From an uncultured bacterium (GTDB lineage: Bacteria; Bacillota; Clostridia; Oscillospirales; Acutalibacteraceae), in NCBI GenBank assembly GCA_934875675.1, contig CAKXIK010000002.1:49534-113533 (forward strand): a stretch of DNA of 64,000 nt. The letters run 5' to 3'. Positions within the stretch are counted from its first letter, which is position 1. The number at the start of each line of letters is the position of its first letter. The translations under genes were made by a program, and so were the position numbers. This document shows positions 56,958 through 64,000 of this stretch, piece by piece. The notes below the pieces were generated by a model, which had not been told where the DNA came from, ran no database searches, and saw only the letters and a program-made list of their open reading frames with translations.

Positions 56958-58025
56958 ATGATTCAAACCATTCCGGTTCACGCCGGACGCGGATACGAAA
57001 TTTTAATCAGCCGCGGTATCCGTCATCAGGCTGCCGAACGGATTTTACCGCTCTTTCCAAAGGCAGAGCGCGTCTGCATCGTGAGCGACAGCAACGTTGC
57101 GCCGCTTTATGCCGAGGAGCTGCTTTCTGCCTTGGGCAAAGCGGGACTGACTGCCTCGCTGTTTGTTTTTTCCGCCGGAGAGCAGAGCAAAACACTCACC
57201 ACGGTTTCGCAGATGTATACCCATTTTGCTGCCCAAAGGCTGACCCGCACCGATTTCGTCATTGCACTGGGCGGCGGCGTAACGGGTGATCTTTGCGGCT
57301 TTGCAGCGGCAACCTTCCTGCGCGGCATTGATTTTGTTCAAATGCCTACCTCTCTGCTGGCACAGGTGGATTCCTCTGTCGGCGGAAAAACGGGCGTGGA
57401 TCTTCCGGAGGGCAAAAATTTGGTAGGTGCGTTCTGGCAGCCGCGTCTGGTGCTGATTGACCCCGACGTTCTGCAGACGCTTTCTCCCGAATTTTATGCC
57501 GACGGCATGGCCGAAATCATCAAGACCGCCTGCATCAAGGACGCGCCGCTCTTTGACCGCCTGAACCGCAAAGCACCGCCGCCGATTGAACAAACCATTG
57601 CCGATTGTGTTGCCATCAAGGCGGGCGTGGTGGAACGGGACGAACGCGAAGCGGGAGAACGCACCCTGCTCAATTTTGGTCATACAGTTGGTCATGCGCT
57701 CGAAAAGCTGCACGGCTACCAAAGCCTTTCGCACGGTCATGCCGTTGCCATCGGCATGGCGGAGCTGACTGCCGCCGCCGAAGCTGCCGGACTGACAGAG
57801 CCGGGCTGTGCCGAAGCTATTCGCAGCTGCCTTGCTCTCTATCAGCTGCCCTGCCGCGACCCCGCTGCTCCTGCTGAAATTTGCGCAGCAGCCGCCGGGG
57901 ACAAAAAAACGACCGGCAGCAAAATCAATCTGGTTCTGCTCAAAAAAATCGGCGAAAGCTATGTGTATCCCACATCGCTGACCGGATTTGAGCAGCTGCT
58001 CACGAACTCTCACCCCAATAATTAG
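56958..58025 (+). CDS. aroB: 3-dehydroquinate synthase
   Basis: AroB cyclises DAHP to 3-dehydroquinate using NAD+ and a metal ion. The 355 residues include ALGGGVTGDLCGFAAATFLRG (NAD binding), QMPTSLLAQVDSSVGGKTGVD, KNLVGAFWQP, EIIKTACIKD and the metal-site helix LLNFGHTVGHALE, with SHGHAVAIGM supplying the other histidine. Length is typical. AAAGGAGGAA precedes ATG 56958. It lies 45 bases after tyrA in the aroF operon. Confidence 0.97.
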   Translation: MIQTIPVHAGRGYEILISRGIRHQAAERILPLFPKAERVCIVSDSNVAPLYAEELLSALGKAGLTASLFVFSAGEQSKTLTTVSQMYTHFAAQRLTRTDFVIALGGGVTGDLCGFAAATFLRGIDFVQMPTSLLAQVDSSVGGKTGVDLPEGKNLVGAFWQPRLVLIDPDVLQTLSPEFYADGMAEIIKTACIKDAPLFDRLNRKAPPPIEQTIADCVAIKAGVVERDEREAGERTLLNFGHTVGHALEKLHGYQSLSHGHAVAIGMAELTAAAEAAGLTEPGCAEAIRSCLALYQLPCRDPAAPAEICAAAAGDKKTTGSKINLVLLKKIGESYVYPTSLTGFEQLLTNSHPNN

Positions 58026-58035
58026 GAGGATGGCT

Positions 58036-59334
58036 ATGAAATCCGCTGTGTTTACGCCCGCTGCTCTGCACGGTGAAATCACCCTGCCGCCCAGCAAAAG
58101 TATTGCTCACCGTGCGATTGTCTGTGCCGCGCTGGCAAACGGAATCAGCCGGATTGCGCCGGTTTCGCAGTCACAGGATATGGAAGCCACCATCCGCTGC
58201 GTCCGTGCGCTTGGGGCATCGGTTCAGCGCGAGGGGGATGCCTTGGTGATTGACGGAAGCAGGATGCTTTTGCCGGACGTATCTGCCGAAAATTCCCCGA
58301 TGGAGCTGGATTGCGGAGAATCCGGCTCCACGCTGCGGTTTTTGATTCCCGTTGCAGCAGCGGGCGGAGTACATGCGGTATTCACCGGAACCGGAAGACT
58401 GCCGGAACGTCCCATCGGATGCTACCAAAGCTGCCTGCCGCCTGCCGGTGTTCAGCTTCAGACGTCCGGCGGGCTTCCGCTCACGCTGCAGGGCAAGCTG
58501 CACAGCGGCGATTTTGCCCTGCCCGGCAACGTCAGCTCACAGTTTATCACCGGACTGCTGCTTGCTTTGCCCCTGCTAAGCACAGACAGTACGATTACGC
58601 TTACCACCCCGCTGGAATCTGCCGGATACATTGAACTGACGCTCGGTGTGATGCGTTCGTTCGGCGTAACAGTCACGCGCACCGAAACCGGATGGCAGAT
58701 TCCCGGCAATCAGTCCTACCGTGCGCACAATTTTGCGGTGGAAAGCGATTGGTCTCAGGCGGCATTCTTCTTGGGGGCAGGGCTGCTCGGCTCCACCCTT
58801 TGCCTGCACGGTCTGCGGCAGGATTCCGCGCAGGGTGACCGCGCATGTGCCTCCATTTTTGCCGCAATGGGCGCAGAAATCCACTGGCAGGGAGACGCGC
58901 TGCTCGTTTCTCCCTGCCAAAAGCGTGCCGCACGGATTGATGCGGCACAAATTCCGGATCTCGTTCCGGTGCTTGCGGTCTGCGCAGCTTTTTGCCCAGG
59001 CGAGACGCAAATTATCAACGGTGCGCGGCTGCGCATCAAGGAAAGTGACCGCCTGCAAACCACTGCCGCACTGATTCAAGCACTCGGCGGAACGGTTACC
59101 GAGCATCGCGACGGGCTGACCATCTGCGGAAGTGCCGCATTGCCCGGCGGAAGCTGCTGCGGAGCAAATGATCACCGGATTGTAATGGCAGCTGCCATTG
59201 CCGCACTGAGCTGCACCGGAACGGTCTGTGTTTCCGACGCGCGCAGTGTGAACAAATCCTTTCCGGATTTTTATGAAGAATATAACCGATTAGGAGGAAA
59301 CGCCAATGTCATCGACTTGGGGAAACCGGATTAA
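58036..59334 (+). CDS. aroA: 3-phosphoshikimate 1-carboxyvinyltransferase (EPSP synthase)
   Basis: AroA transfers the enolpyruvyl group of PEP to shikimate-3-phosphate. The 432 residues contain LPPSKSIAHRAIVCAALA, LDCGESGSTLRFLIP, the PEP-site GTGRLPERPI (the LP-x-RP motif), GNVSSQFITGLLLALP, EGDW-like VESDWSQAAFFLG, and LRIKESDRLQTTA. The stretch ending GGANDHRIVMA-like CGANDHRIVMAAA is also conserved. ATG 58036 follows TAGGAGG six bases upstream, ten bases after aroB. Its last 29 bases overlap the start of aroC. Whether the protein is glyphosate-tolerant (class II) cannot be judged here. Confidence 0.96.
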   Translation: MKSAVFTPAALHGEITLPPSKSIAHRAIVCAALANGISRIAPVSQSQDMEATIRCVRALGASVQREGDALVIDGSRMLLPDVSAENSPMELDCGESGSTLRFLIPVAAAGGVHAVFTGTGRLPERPIGCYQSCLPPAGVQLQTSGGLPLTLQGKLHSGDFALPGNVSSQFITGLLLALPLLSTDSTITLTTPLESAGYIELTLGVMRSFGVTVTRTETGWQIPGNQSYRAHNFAVESDWSQAAFFLGAGLLGSTLCLHGLRQDSAQGDRACASIFAAMGAEIHWQGDALLVSPCQKRAARIDAAQIPDLVPVLAVCAAFCPGETQIINGARLRIKESDRLQTTAALIQALGGTVTEHRDGLTICGSAALPGGSCCGANDHRIVMAAAIAALSCTGTVCVSDARSVNKSFPDFYEEYNRLGGNANVIDLGKPD

Positions 59335-60385
59335 GATTTCGATTTTTGGAGAAAGCCACGGCGCAGGGGTCGGCGTGGTGCTCGACGGCATTCCGGCGGG
59401 AATTGCAATCGATATGGATGCCGTACTGCTGCAGATGGCGCGCCGCGCTCCGGGGAATGATCCCGCTGCAACACGTCGAAAGGAAGCAGATATTCCTGAG
59501 GTGCTCTCCGGTCTGCTCCAGGAGCACACCACAGGCGCACCCCTTTGCGCACTCATCCGCAACCGCGACACCCGCTCGCAGGATTATGCCAACGTTTCAT
59601 TTGTGCCGCGCCCCGGTCATTCGGATTTTGCAGCGTTTTTTCGCTATGACGGTGCAAACGACATCCGCGGCGGCGGTCATTTTTCGGGTCGGCTGACGGC
59701 TGCGATTGTTTTTGCCGGTGCAATCTGCCGCCAGATTCTTGCAACGCACGGCATCACCGTGGGTGCGCACCTGCTTTCCGCCGGCAACGCATGTGAGGAC
59801 GCCTTTGATGCGGTAAGTGTGGATGCCACCCTGCTCAATTCCCTCAACTGCCGCCCATTCCCCACCCTGCGTGAGGATGCAAAACAGCAGATGCGTGAGG
59901 AAATCGAACGTGCGCGGATGGATTGCGACAGCGTCGGCGGCGTGGTGGAATGTGCGGCAGTCGGGCTTGCGCCGGGTGTCGGAAATCCGATGTTCGGCGG
60001 GGTGGAAAATGTGCTCGCCTCTATTCTATTTGGCATTCCTGCTGTAAAGGGTGTGGAATTTGGCGCAGGATTTTTGGCTGCAAGGCTGCGCGGAAGCCAG
60101 AACAACGATGCGTTCCGCGTTGCTCCCGACGGCGGCTTTGTGACCGAAACCAATCATCACGGCGGGATTTTGGGTGGCATCACCAGCGGAATGCCGGTCA
60201 TTGTGCGCGCGGCATTCAAGCCGACCCCGAGCATTGCAAAGCCGCAGCATTCTGTTGATTTGGTTGGCAGAACGAACGAAGAGCTGGTGATTCACGGGCG
60301 GCACGACGCCTGCGTTGCCGTGCGCGCCGTTCCTGTGGTGGAAGCGGCGGTCTGCATCGGACTGCTCGATCTGGTGCTCTCCTGA
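59306..60385 (+). CDS. aroC: Chorismate synthase
   Basis: AroC makes chorismate from EPSP using reduced FMN. The 359-residue protein has the signature GESHGAGVGVVLDGIPAG near the N-terminus, RRAPGNDP, RPGHSDFAAFFRY, RGGGHFSGRLTA and the C-terminal RNDTCV-like HGRHDACVAVRAVPVVEA. ATG 59306 follows TAGGAGGAAA and lies 29 bases inside aroA, so the two are translationally coupled. A 185-base gap then separates it from pheA, without a terminator that I can identify. Confidence 0.97.
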   Translation: MSSTWGNRIKISIFGESHGAGVGVVLDGIPAGIAIDMDAVLLQMARRAPGNDPAATRRKEADIPEVLSGLLQEHTTGAPLCALIRNRDTRSQDYANVSFVPRPGHSDFAAFFRYDGANDIRGGGHFSGRLTAAIVFAGAICRQILATHGITVGAHLLSAGNACEDAFDAVSVDATLLNSLNCRPFPTLREDAKQQMREEIERARMDCDSVGGVVECAAVGLAPGVGNPMFGGVENVLASILFGIPAVKGVEFGAGFLAARLRGSQNNDAFRVAPDGGFVTETNHHGGILGGITSGMPVIVRAAFKPTPSIAKPQHSVDLVGRTNEELVIHGRHDACVAVRAVPVVEAAVCIGLLDLVLS

Positions 60386-60570
60386 CAGCAACTATGGCGG
60401 CAGCACGTTCGCGCGCATATTTTCGGCGAATTTGTCTATGCTTCTTTTATTATTATTTTGTATGATACCAATTGTTAATTACAAAAAGCATTACGTCCCT
60501 CTGCGTCTTTTCAGGTTTAAGCCGATATCGCTAAAAGCCTGCGGTGCGGCGGAAAGGAATGGTCATATTT

Positions 60571-61698
60571 ATGATGGAGCTTTCTGAAATCCGGCAAAAA
60601 ATTGATTCGATTGATTCACAGCTGCTCAGTCTGTTTGTTCAGCGGATGGACTGCGCCCGGCAGGTTGCCGAAATCAAGTCCGAAAAAGGACTGCCGATTT
60701 TGAACCCTGCGCGCGAGGAGGAAATTCTTGCCCGCCGTGCTGCCGAGGCGGGTGCGCTGGGGGATGAATCCCGTGTGCTGTTTTCCACGCTGATGGAATT
60801 GAGCCGCGCGCTGCAGCACCAACTGCTGCAGCCGGAAAACCCGCTTGCCCCTCTTCTCGATTCTGCAAAAACGCTGCTGCCCAAGGGTGGACGAATCGCC
60901 TGCCAGGGGGTTGCGGGGGCCTATTCCCACAAAGCCGCCCTGCAGCAATTTCCCAGCTGCGAACCGACTTTTTATGCAAATTGGGAGGATGTTTTCCGTG
61001 CACTCGAATCAGGCGCCGTCGATTTTGGGGTGCTCCCGGTGGAAAATTCCTCCGCGGGTGCAGTCAGTGAGGTTTATGACCTTATTCTGAAATATCGCTA
61101 TTATATTGTGGGGGCGGTGGAACTTGCAGTGGATCACTGCCTTGCCGCCAAGCCGGGCACTGTCGAGGACGATCTTCTTCGTGTCGTTTCGCATCCGCAG
61201 GCACTGGCTCAATGCGAACATTACCTCAAGGAGCATGGGCTCAAGCCCGTTTCCTGCTCCAATACAGCAGTTGCCGCACAGCACGTTGCCAACGAACCGG
61301 GCAAGGACTGCGCTGCAATCTGCTCCGAAACAGCAGCCCAGCGCGCCGGTCTGGTGATTCTGCGTCGGTCTGTTCAAAATTCCAGTGGAAACTGCACCCG
61401 GTTTGTGGTGGTTTCGCGCCAGCTGATTCTTCCGCCGGACGGCGACAAAATCAGTCTTTGCTTCTCTCTGCCGCATGTCACCGGTTCGCTTTACCGCGTG
61501 CTGGCGCGATTTGCTGCGATGGGACTCAATCTGACAAAAATCGAATCGCGCCCCATCGAGAGTGAGCGGTTTGAGTATTTATTTTATCTGGATTTTTCCG
61601 GCAATGTGCGCAGCGATTCCACGCGCAGGCTGCTCTGCTCACTTTCCACCGAGCTGCCCGGTTTTTCCTTTTTGGGAAACTACCGCGAGCTGGTATAA
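60571..61698 (+). CDS. pheA: Bifunctional chorismate mutase / prephenate dehydratase
   Basis: A 375-residue three-domain protein. Residues ~1-85 are an AroQ-type chorismate mutase helix bundle (IRQKIDSIDSQLLSLFVQRM). Residues ~100-285 are prephenate dehydratase (GRIACQGVAGAYSHKAA, GVLPVENSSAGAVSEVYDLI, NCTRFVVVSR with the catalytic TRF). Residues ~295-375 are an ACT domain with the ESRP motif (NLTKIESRPIESERFEYLFYLDF), which binds Phe for feedback inhibition. It therefore turns chorismate into phenylpyruvate, and supplies prephenate for TyrA. ATG 60571 is about 12 bases after AAAGGA; ATG 60574 is an alternative. It is the last gene of the aromatic block. Confidence 0.95.
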   Translation: MMELSEIRQKIDSIDSQLLSLFVQRMDCARQVAEIKSEKGLPILNPAREEEILARRAAEAGALGDESRVLFSTLMELSRALQHQLLQPENPLAPLLDSAKTLLPKGGRIACQGVAGAYSHKAALQQFPSCEPTFYANWEDVFRALESGAVDFGVLPVENSSAGAVSEVYDLILKYRYYIVGAVELAVDHCLAAKPGTVEDDLLRVVSHPQALAQCEHYLKEHGLKPVSCSNTAVAAQHVANEPGKDCAAICSETAAQRAGLVILRRSVQNSSGNCTRFVVVSRQLILPPDGDKISLCFSLPHVTGSLYRVLARFAAMGLNLTKIESRPIESERFEYLFYLDFSGNVRSDSTRRLLCSLSTELPGFSFLGNYRELV

Positions 61699-61967
61699 CA
61701 AATAGGTTCTTTTCCCTGCCACACAAACCGCGCCCCACACGGGATGTCTTGCTTTGTATGCCACACCGGCCATACTTCTGCCCTGTTTTTGAGTCATATG
61801 TTAAATTTTAAATTTTCGTGCCGTTCTTCTGTTTTTTTGCACATTTCTGTGCTATGATTCGGGAAGCGGCACTTTTTATTTGCATCTCAGGCACAAAACC
61901 GGGAAATCTGATTTTGGTTCTCATTTTACATGGGAGATCGTATGATAAGGCTGAAGGAGGATCGTGT

Positions 61968-62852
61968 ATGAATTACGCAAATTTACATCTGCACTCTTTT
62001 TTCTCAGACGGTGTATTTACACCGCAACAGCTGTGTGCGCTGGCAAAACAAAAGGGGTACGGCGCGGTTGCTGTTTCCGACCATGAGACAGCACGCGGTG
62101 TGGAATTTATGCGTTTGGCTGCAAAGGAACTGGGGCTGGAATTCATTTCGGCAATGGAAACCTATGCATTTGACTTCGGAACTCAGTTTCATATTCTTGC
62201 TTACGATTTTGACCCGAATGAACCGCACCTTCACGCTTATACCACCGAGATGGAAGAAGCGGCAGCAACGCTTACCAAGGCGCGTTTTGATGCCTGCAAA
62301 AAAAGCGGCATCATCCGCGAAATTTGCTGGCAGCAGGTATTGGATCGTTTTCCTCATACGGGATGGCTGTGCAACGAGCAGGTTTTTGATACCATGAAAG
62401 CCTTCGGCGAGGCAACCGAAGCTGACTACTGGAAGTTTTTTTCTCAATTCCAGCAAGCAGCAACTGCCCAATCTCCCAAAATAATTGACAGCAAGACGAT
62501 GATTTCCCTGATTCGCGGTGCGGGCGGTGTGGCTGTACTGGCACATCCTCACCGACAAACACAGCATCTTGCCGGTCTGCTCAAAAACGGACTTGGCGGT
62601 GTGGAGGCCTCCCACCCCGATATCGACGAGGCAGATGAGCAAGCTGCAAGAGCATTCGCACACCACCACCATCTCTACACCACGGGCGGAACGGATCACA
62701 CCGGGCTGCTTGGCACTCTTCCGTCCCGCGGAGACGACCCCATGCGCCTCTCCAGTTTGGGCAACGGCGCACTTATGGATTACACCGCCGATGTTTCCCA
62801 TGGTGCTTCAAAAGAAGAATTTGATGCACTGCGCAGTCGCATTTACGGCTGA
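61968..62852 (+). CDS. PHP-domain metal-dependent phosphoesterase
   Basis: A 294-residue PHP-family protein. The N-terminus NLHLHSFFSDGVFTPQQL carries the first metal motif (HxH), VSDHETARG the second, and the later AHPHR and TGGTDHTGLLG complete a trinuclear metal site. The nearest functional type is the RNase AM / 3',5'-nucleotide-bisphosphate phosphatase (YciV/TrpH) branch, so it probably hydrolyses a nucleotide phosphoester. ATG 61968 follows GAAGGAGG. A longer frame upstream crosses the 5' region and is not used. It is a single gene with about 270 bases before it, in which I found no clear promoter. Confidence 0.85.
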   Translation: MNYANLHLHSFFSDGVFTPQQLCALAKQKGYGAVAVSDHETARGVEFMRLAAKELGLEFISAMETYAFDFGTQFHILAYDFDPNEPHLHAYTTEMEEAAATLTKARFDACKKSGIIREICWQQVLDRFPHTGWLCNEQVFDTMKAFGEATEADYWKFFSQFQQAATAQSPKIIDSKTMISLIRGAGGVAVLAHPHRQTQHLAGLLKNGLGGVEASHPDIDEADEQAARAFAHHHHLYTTGGTDHTGLLGTLPSRGDDPMRLSSLGNGALMDYTADVSHGASKEEFDALRSRIYG

Positions 62853-62985
62853 TTATCTTTAATTTTAACGAAGCATTCGTTACCTAAAACCAAAAGGACA
62901 CCGGCAGATATGTGATAAAAATTTTTATACGAAAAATATCCTCTGCAGATCTGCGGGATTTTGCGCGGATAAAGTGATTGAACTC

Positions 62986-63014
62986 TTGACATAATACGGA
63001 TTGATCCTTATAAT
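62986..63014 (+). promoter_or_regulatory. Promoter of greA
   Basis: Perfect TTGACA (62986-62991), 17-base spacer, perfect TATAAT (63009-63014). A GCCGAT/ATCGGC hairpin (63047-63068) lies in the leader just before the ribosome binding site. Confidence 0.88.
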
Positions 63015-63085
63015 TAATCTATTATGCACCGGAAAGCAGTGCGTGCCGATACCGCATAAAATCGGCTTTGAAAGGATGGTTCCCT

Positions 63086-63559
63086 ATGGCAAAACAGGTC
63101 ATGATGACGGAAGAAGGGCTGCATAAGCTCGAAGCGGAGCTGGAACAGCTCAAAAGTGTAAAACGTAGAGAAGTTTCCGAAAAGATTAAGGTTGCTCTTT
63201 CCTTTGGTGATCTTTCCGAAAACAGCGAATATGATGAAGCAAAAAATGAACAGGCAATTGTGGAATCCCGCATTCTTGAGCTTGAGGAAATGCTCAAAAA
63301 CGTGCAGGTGATCGACTCCAGTGAGCTCGCTGCCGACACAATCCACATCGGCACCCGCGTAATTGTTTACGATTCTGAATTTGACGAAGAGGAAACATAT
63401 CAGATTGTCGGTTCCAAGGAAGCCAACCCGGTTGAAAACAAGATTTCAGACGAATCTCCCGTTGGACGCGCATTGCTCGGCCACCATGTTGGTGATCAGA
63501 TTGACGTGGAAACGCCAGGCGGCACCGCAACTTATAAGGTCGTTGAAATCACACAGTAA
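63086..63559 (+). CDS. greA: Transcription elongation factor GreA
   Basis: GreA rescues backtracked RNA polymerase by stimulating transcript cleavage. The 157-residue protein has an N-terminal antiparallel coiled coil (~1-75) with the functional tip GDLSENSEYDEAKNEQ carrying the acidic residues, and a C-terminal FKBP-like domain (~80-157, ending ALLGHHVGDQIDVETPGG). ATG 63086 follows GAAAGGATGG; an upstream start six codons earlier overlaps that site. It has a perfect promoter and is followed by lysS, an arrangement common in Firmicutes. Confidence 0.96.
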   Translation: MAKQVMMTEEGLHKLEAELEQLKSVKRREVSEKIKVALSFGDLSENSEYDEAKNEQAIVESRILELEEMLKNVQVIDSSELAADTIHIGTRVIVYDSEFDEEETYQIVGSKEANPVENKISDESPVGRALLGHHVGDQIDVETPGGTATYKVVEITQ

Positions 63560-63565
63560 TCAGGG

Positions 63566-63607
63566 CGGGCGGCGGCTTTGTAAAAAAGACTGCCAGCCCG
63601 TTTCTTT
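63566..63607 (+). terminator. Weak terminator between greA and lysS
   Basis: CGGGC-GGC pairs with GCC-A-GCCCG (8 bp, one bulge) across an 18-base loop, then TTTCTTT. Read-through into lysS is likely. Confidence 0.45.
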
Positions 63608-63653
63608 ATGAAAACCATTGCCGCACTGTGCGGTGTGAAAGGATTGTTGAAAG

Positions 63654-64000
63654 ATGAGCGAAAACAAGGCCGCGGAACCGGTTCAAGCCGAGCAGGACCT
63701 CAACGAAGTGCTCCGTATCCGCCGGGAAAAGCTTTGTGCCCTGCAGCAGGAGGGCAATGACCCGTTCCAGATAACCAAATACGATGTGACACATCACAGC
63801 AATGAAGTCAAAGAAGGCTTTGATGCACTGGAGGGCAAAACGGTGTCCGTTGCCGGCCGCATGATGTCCAAACGAATCATGGGAAAGGCTTCTTTCTGCA
63901 ACATTCAGGATTTGCAGGGTAACATTCAGTCCTATGTCGCACGCGACAGCATCGGTGAGGAAGAATACAAGGCGTTTGAGCGCATCACTATAGTGGACGC
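63654..64000 (+). CDS. lysS: Lysyl-tRNA synthetase, class II, N-terminal part (cut by window end)
   Basis: The first ~115 codons of LysS, which charges tRNA-Lys. The N-terminal OB-fold anticodon-binding domain is recognisable: EVLRIRREKLCALQQEGNDPF, then VSVAGRMMSKRIMGKASFCNIQDL and the beginning of the next segment. These match bacterial LysS closely. ATG 63654 follows GAAAGGA at about ten bases. It lies 94 bases after greA and continues beyond the window; no catalytic motif is visible here. Confidence 0.93.
   Translation, partial: MSENKAAEPVQAEQDLNEVLRIRREKLCALQQEGNDPFQITKYDVTHHSNEVKEGFDALEGKTVSVAGRMMSKRIMGKASFCNIQDLQGNIQSYVARDSIGEEEYKAFERITIVD

Noticed and set aside
1..64000. tRNA, rRNA, CRISPR arrays, prophage or insertion-sequence genes
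   Set aside because: None were recognised by eye; short tRNA genes could still be missed without a covariance search.

Overview
The window looks like chromosomal DNA of a low-oxygen Clostridia member, most likely of the Oscillospirales (Ruminococcaceae-like) group. This is inferred from moderate GC, AAGGAGG-type ribosome binding sites, sigma-A promoters of the TTGACA-17-TATAAT type, a glmS ribozyme, a type 1B dihydroorotate dehydrogenase (PyrD/PyrK), a PerR/rubrerythrin/rubredoxin oxidative-stress set, a Na+-translocating decarboxylase beta subunit and anaerobic-type flavoproteins. I found no rRNA, tRNA, CRISPR array, prophage or transposase gene.

Layout. 1-5 kb: methionine/one-carbon block. 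metF, a free-standing MetH reactivation domain and metH (cut by the window start) run leftwards; metY runs rightwards behind a Cys-rich small ORF. 5-19 kb: mostly housekeeping and transport: a surface protein between two near-identical terminators, corA, argS, ispD plus a small membrane protein, mgtE behind a long structured leader, a ROK regulator, a DUF4153/4173-like membrane protein, and pepF. 19-32 kb: lacZ, a DUF6056-like membrane protein downstream of pyrF-pyrK-pyrD, and a sugar ABC importer (lipoprotein and two permeases, no ATPase) divergent from an AraC regulator. 32-38 kb: redox and detoxification: PerR, flavin reductase-rubredoxin, rubrerythrin, ArsR with a DUF362 ferredoxin protein, and a MATE exporter. 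38-49 kb: glmS with its ribozyme, an ECF sigma/RsgI-like pair, a three-gene glycerol-3-phosphate-dehydrogenase-like operon, a protein made largely of SDTV/SDTA tetrapeptides, GrpB, an acetyltransferase and a membrane-VOC fusion. 49-53 kb: proS, a decarboxylase beta subunit with a small partner, and acpP. 53-62 kb: an almost complete aromatic amino-acid block: aroE, aroK, then a leader peptide and attenuator, aroF, tyrA, aroB, aroA, aroC, pheA. 62-64 kb: a PHP-domain protein, greA and the start of lysS.

The most interesting theme is cis-acting control in transcript leaders. The aroF operon is preceded by its own promoter, a 38-codon ORF with nine aromatic codons in a stretch of fifteen, and an intrinsic terminator. 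This is the layout of ribosome-mediated attenuation, in a phylum where T-boxes usually do this job. metY has a small ORF containing MCRC, mgtE has a 430-nt leader with small ORFs and a terminator, and the MATE gene and the flavoprotein operon each have an early leader terminator. I recognised no T-box, SAM riboswitch or M-box at these genes. A second theme is a palindromic intergenic repeat of about 95 bp in three copies (38.2, 45.4 and 48.0 kb), one of them inside an operon.
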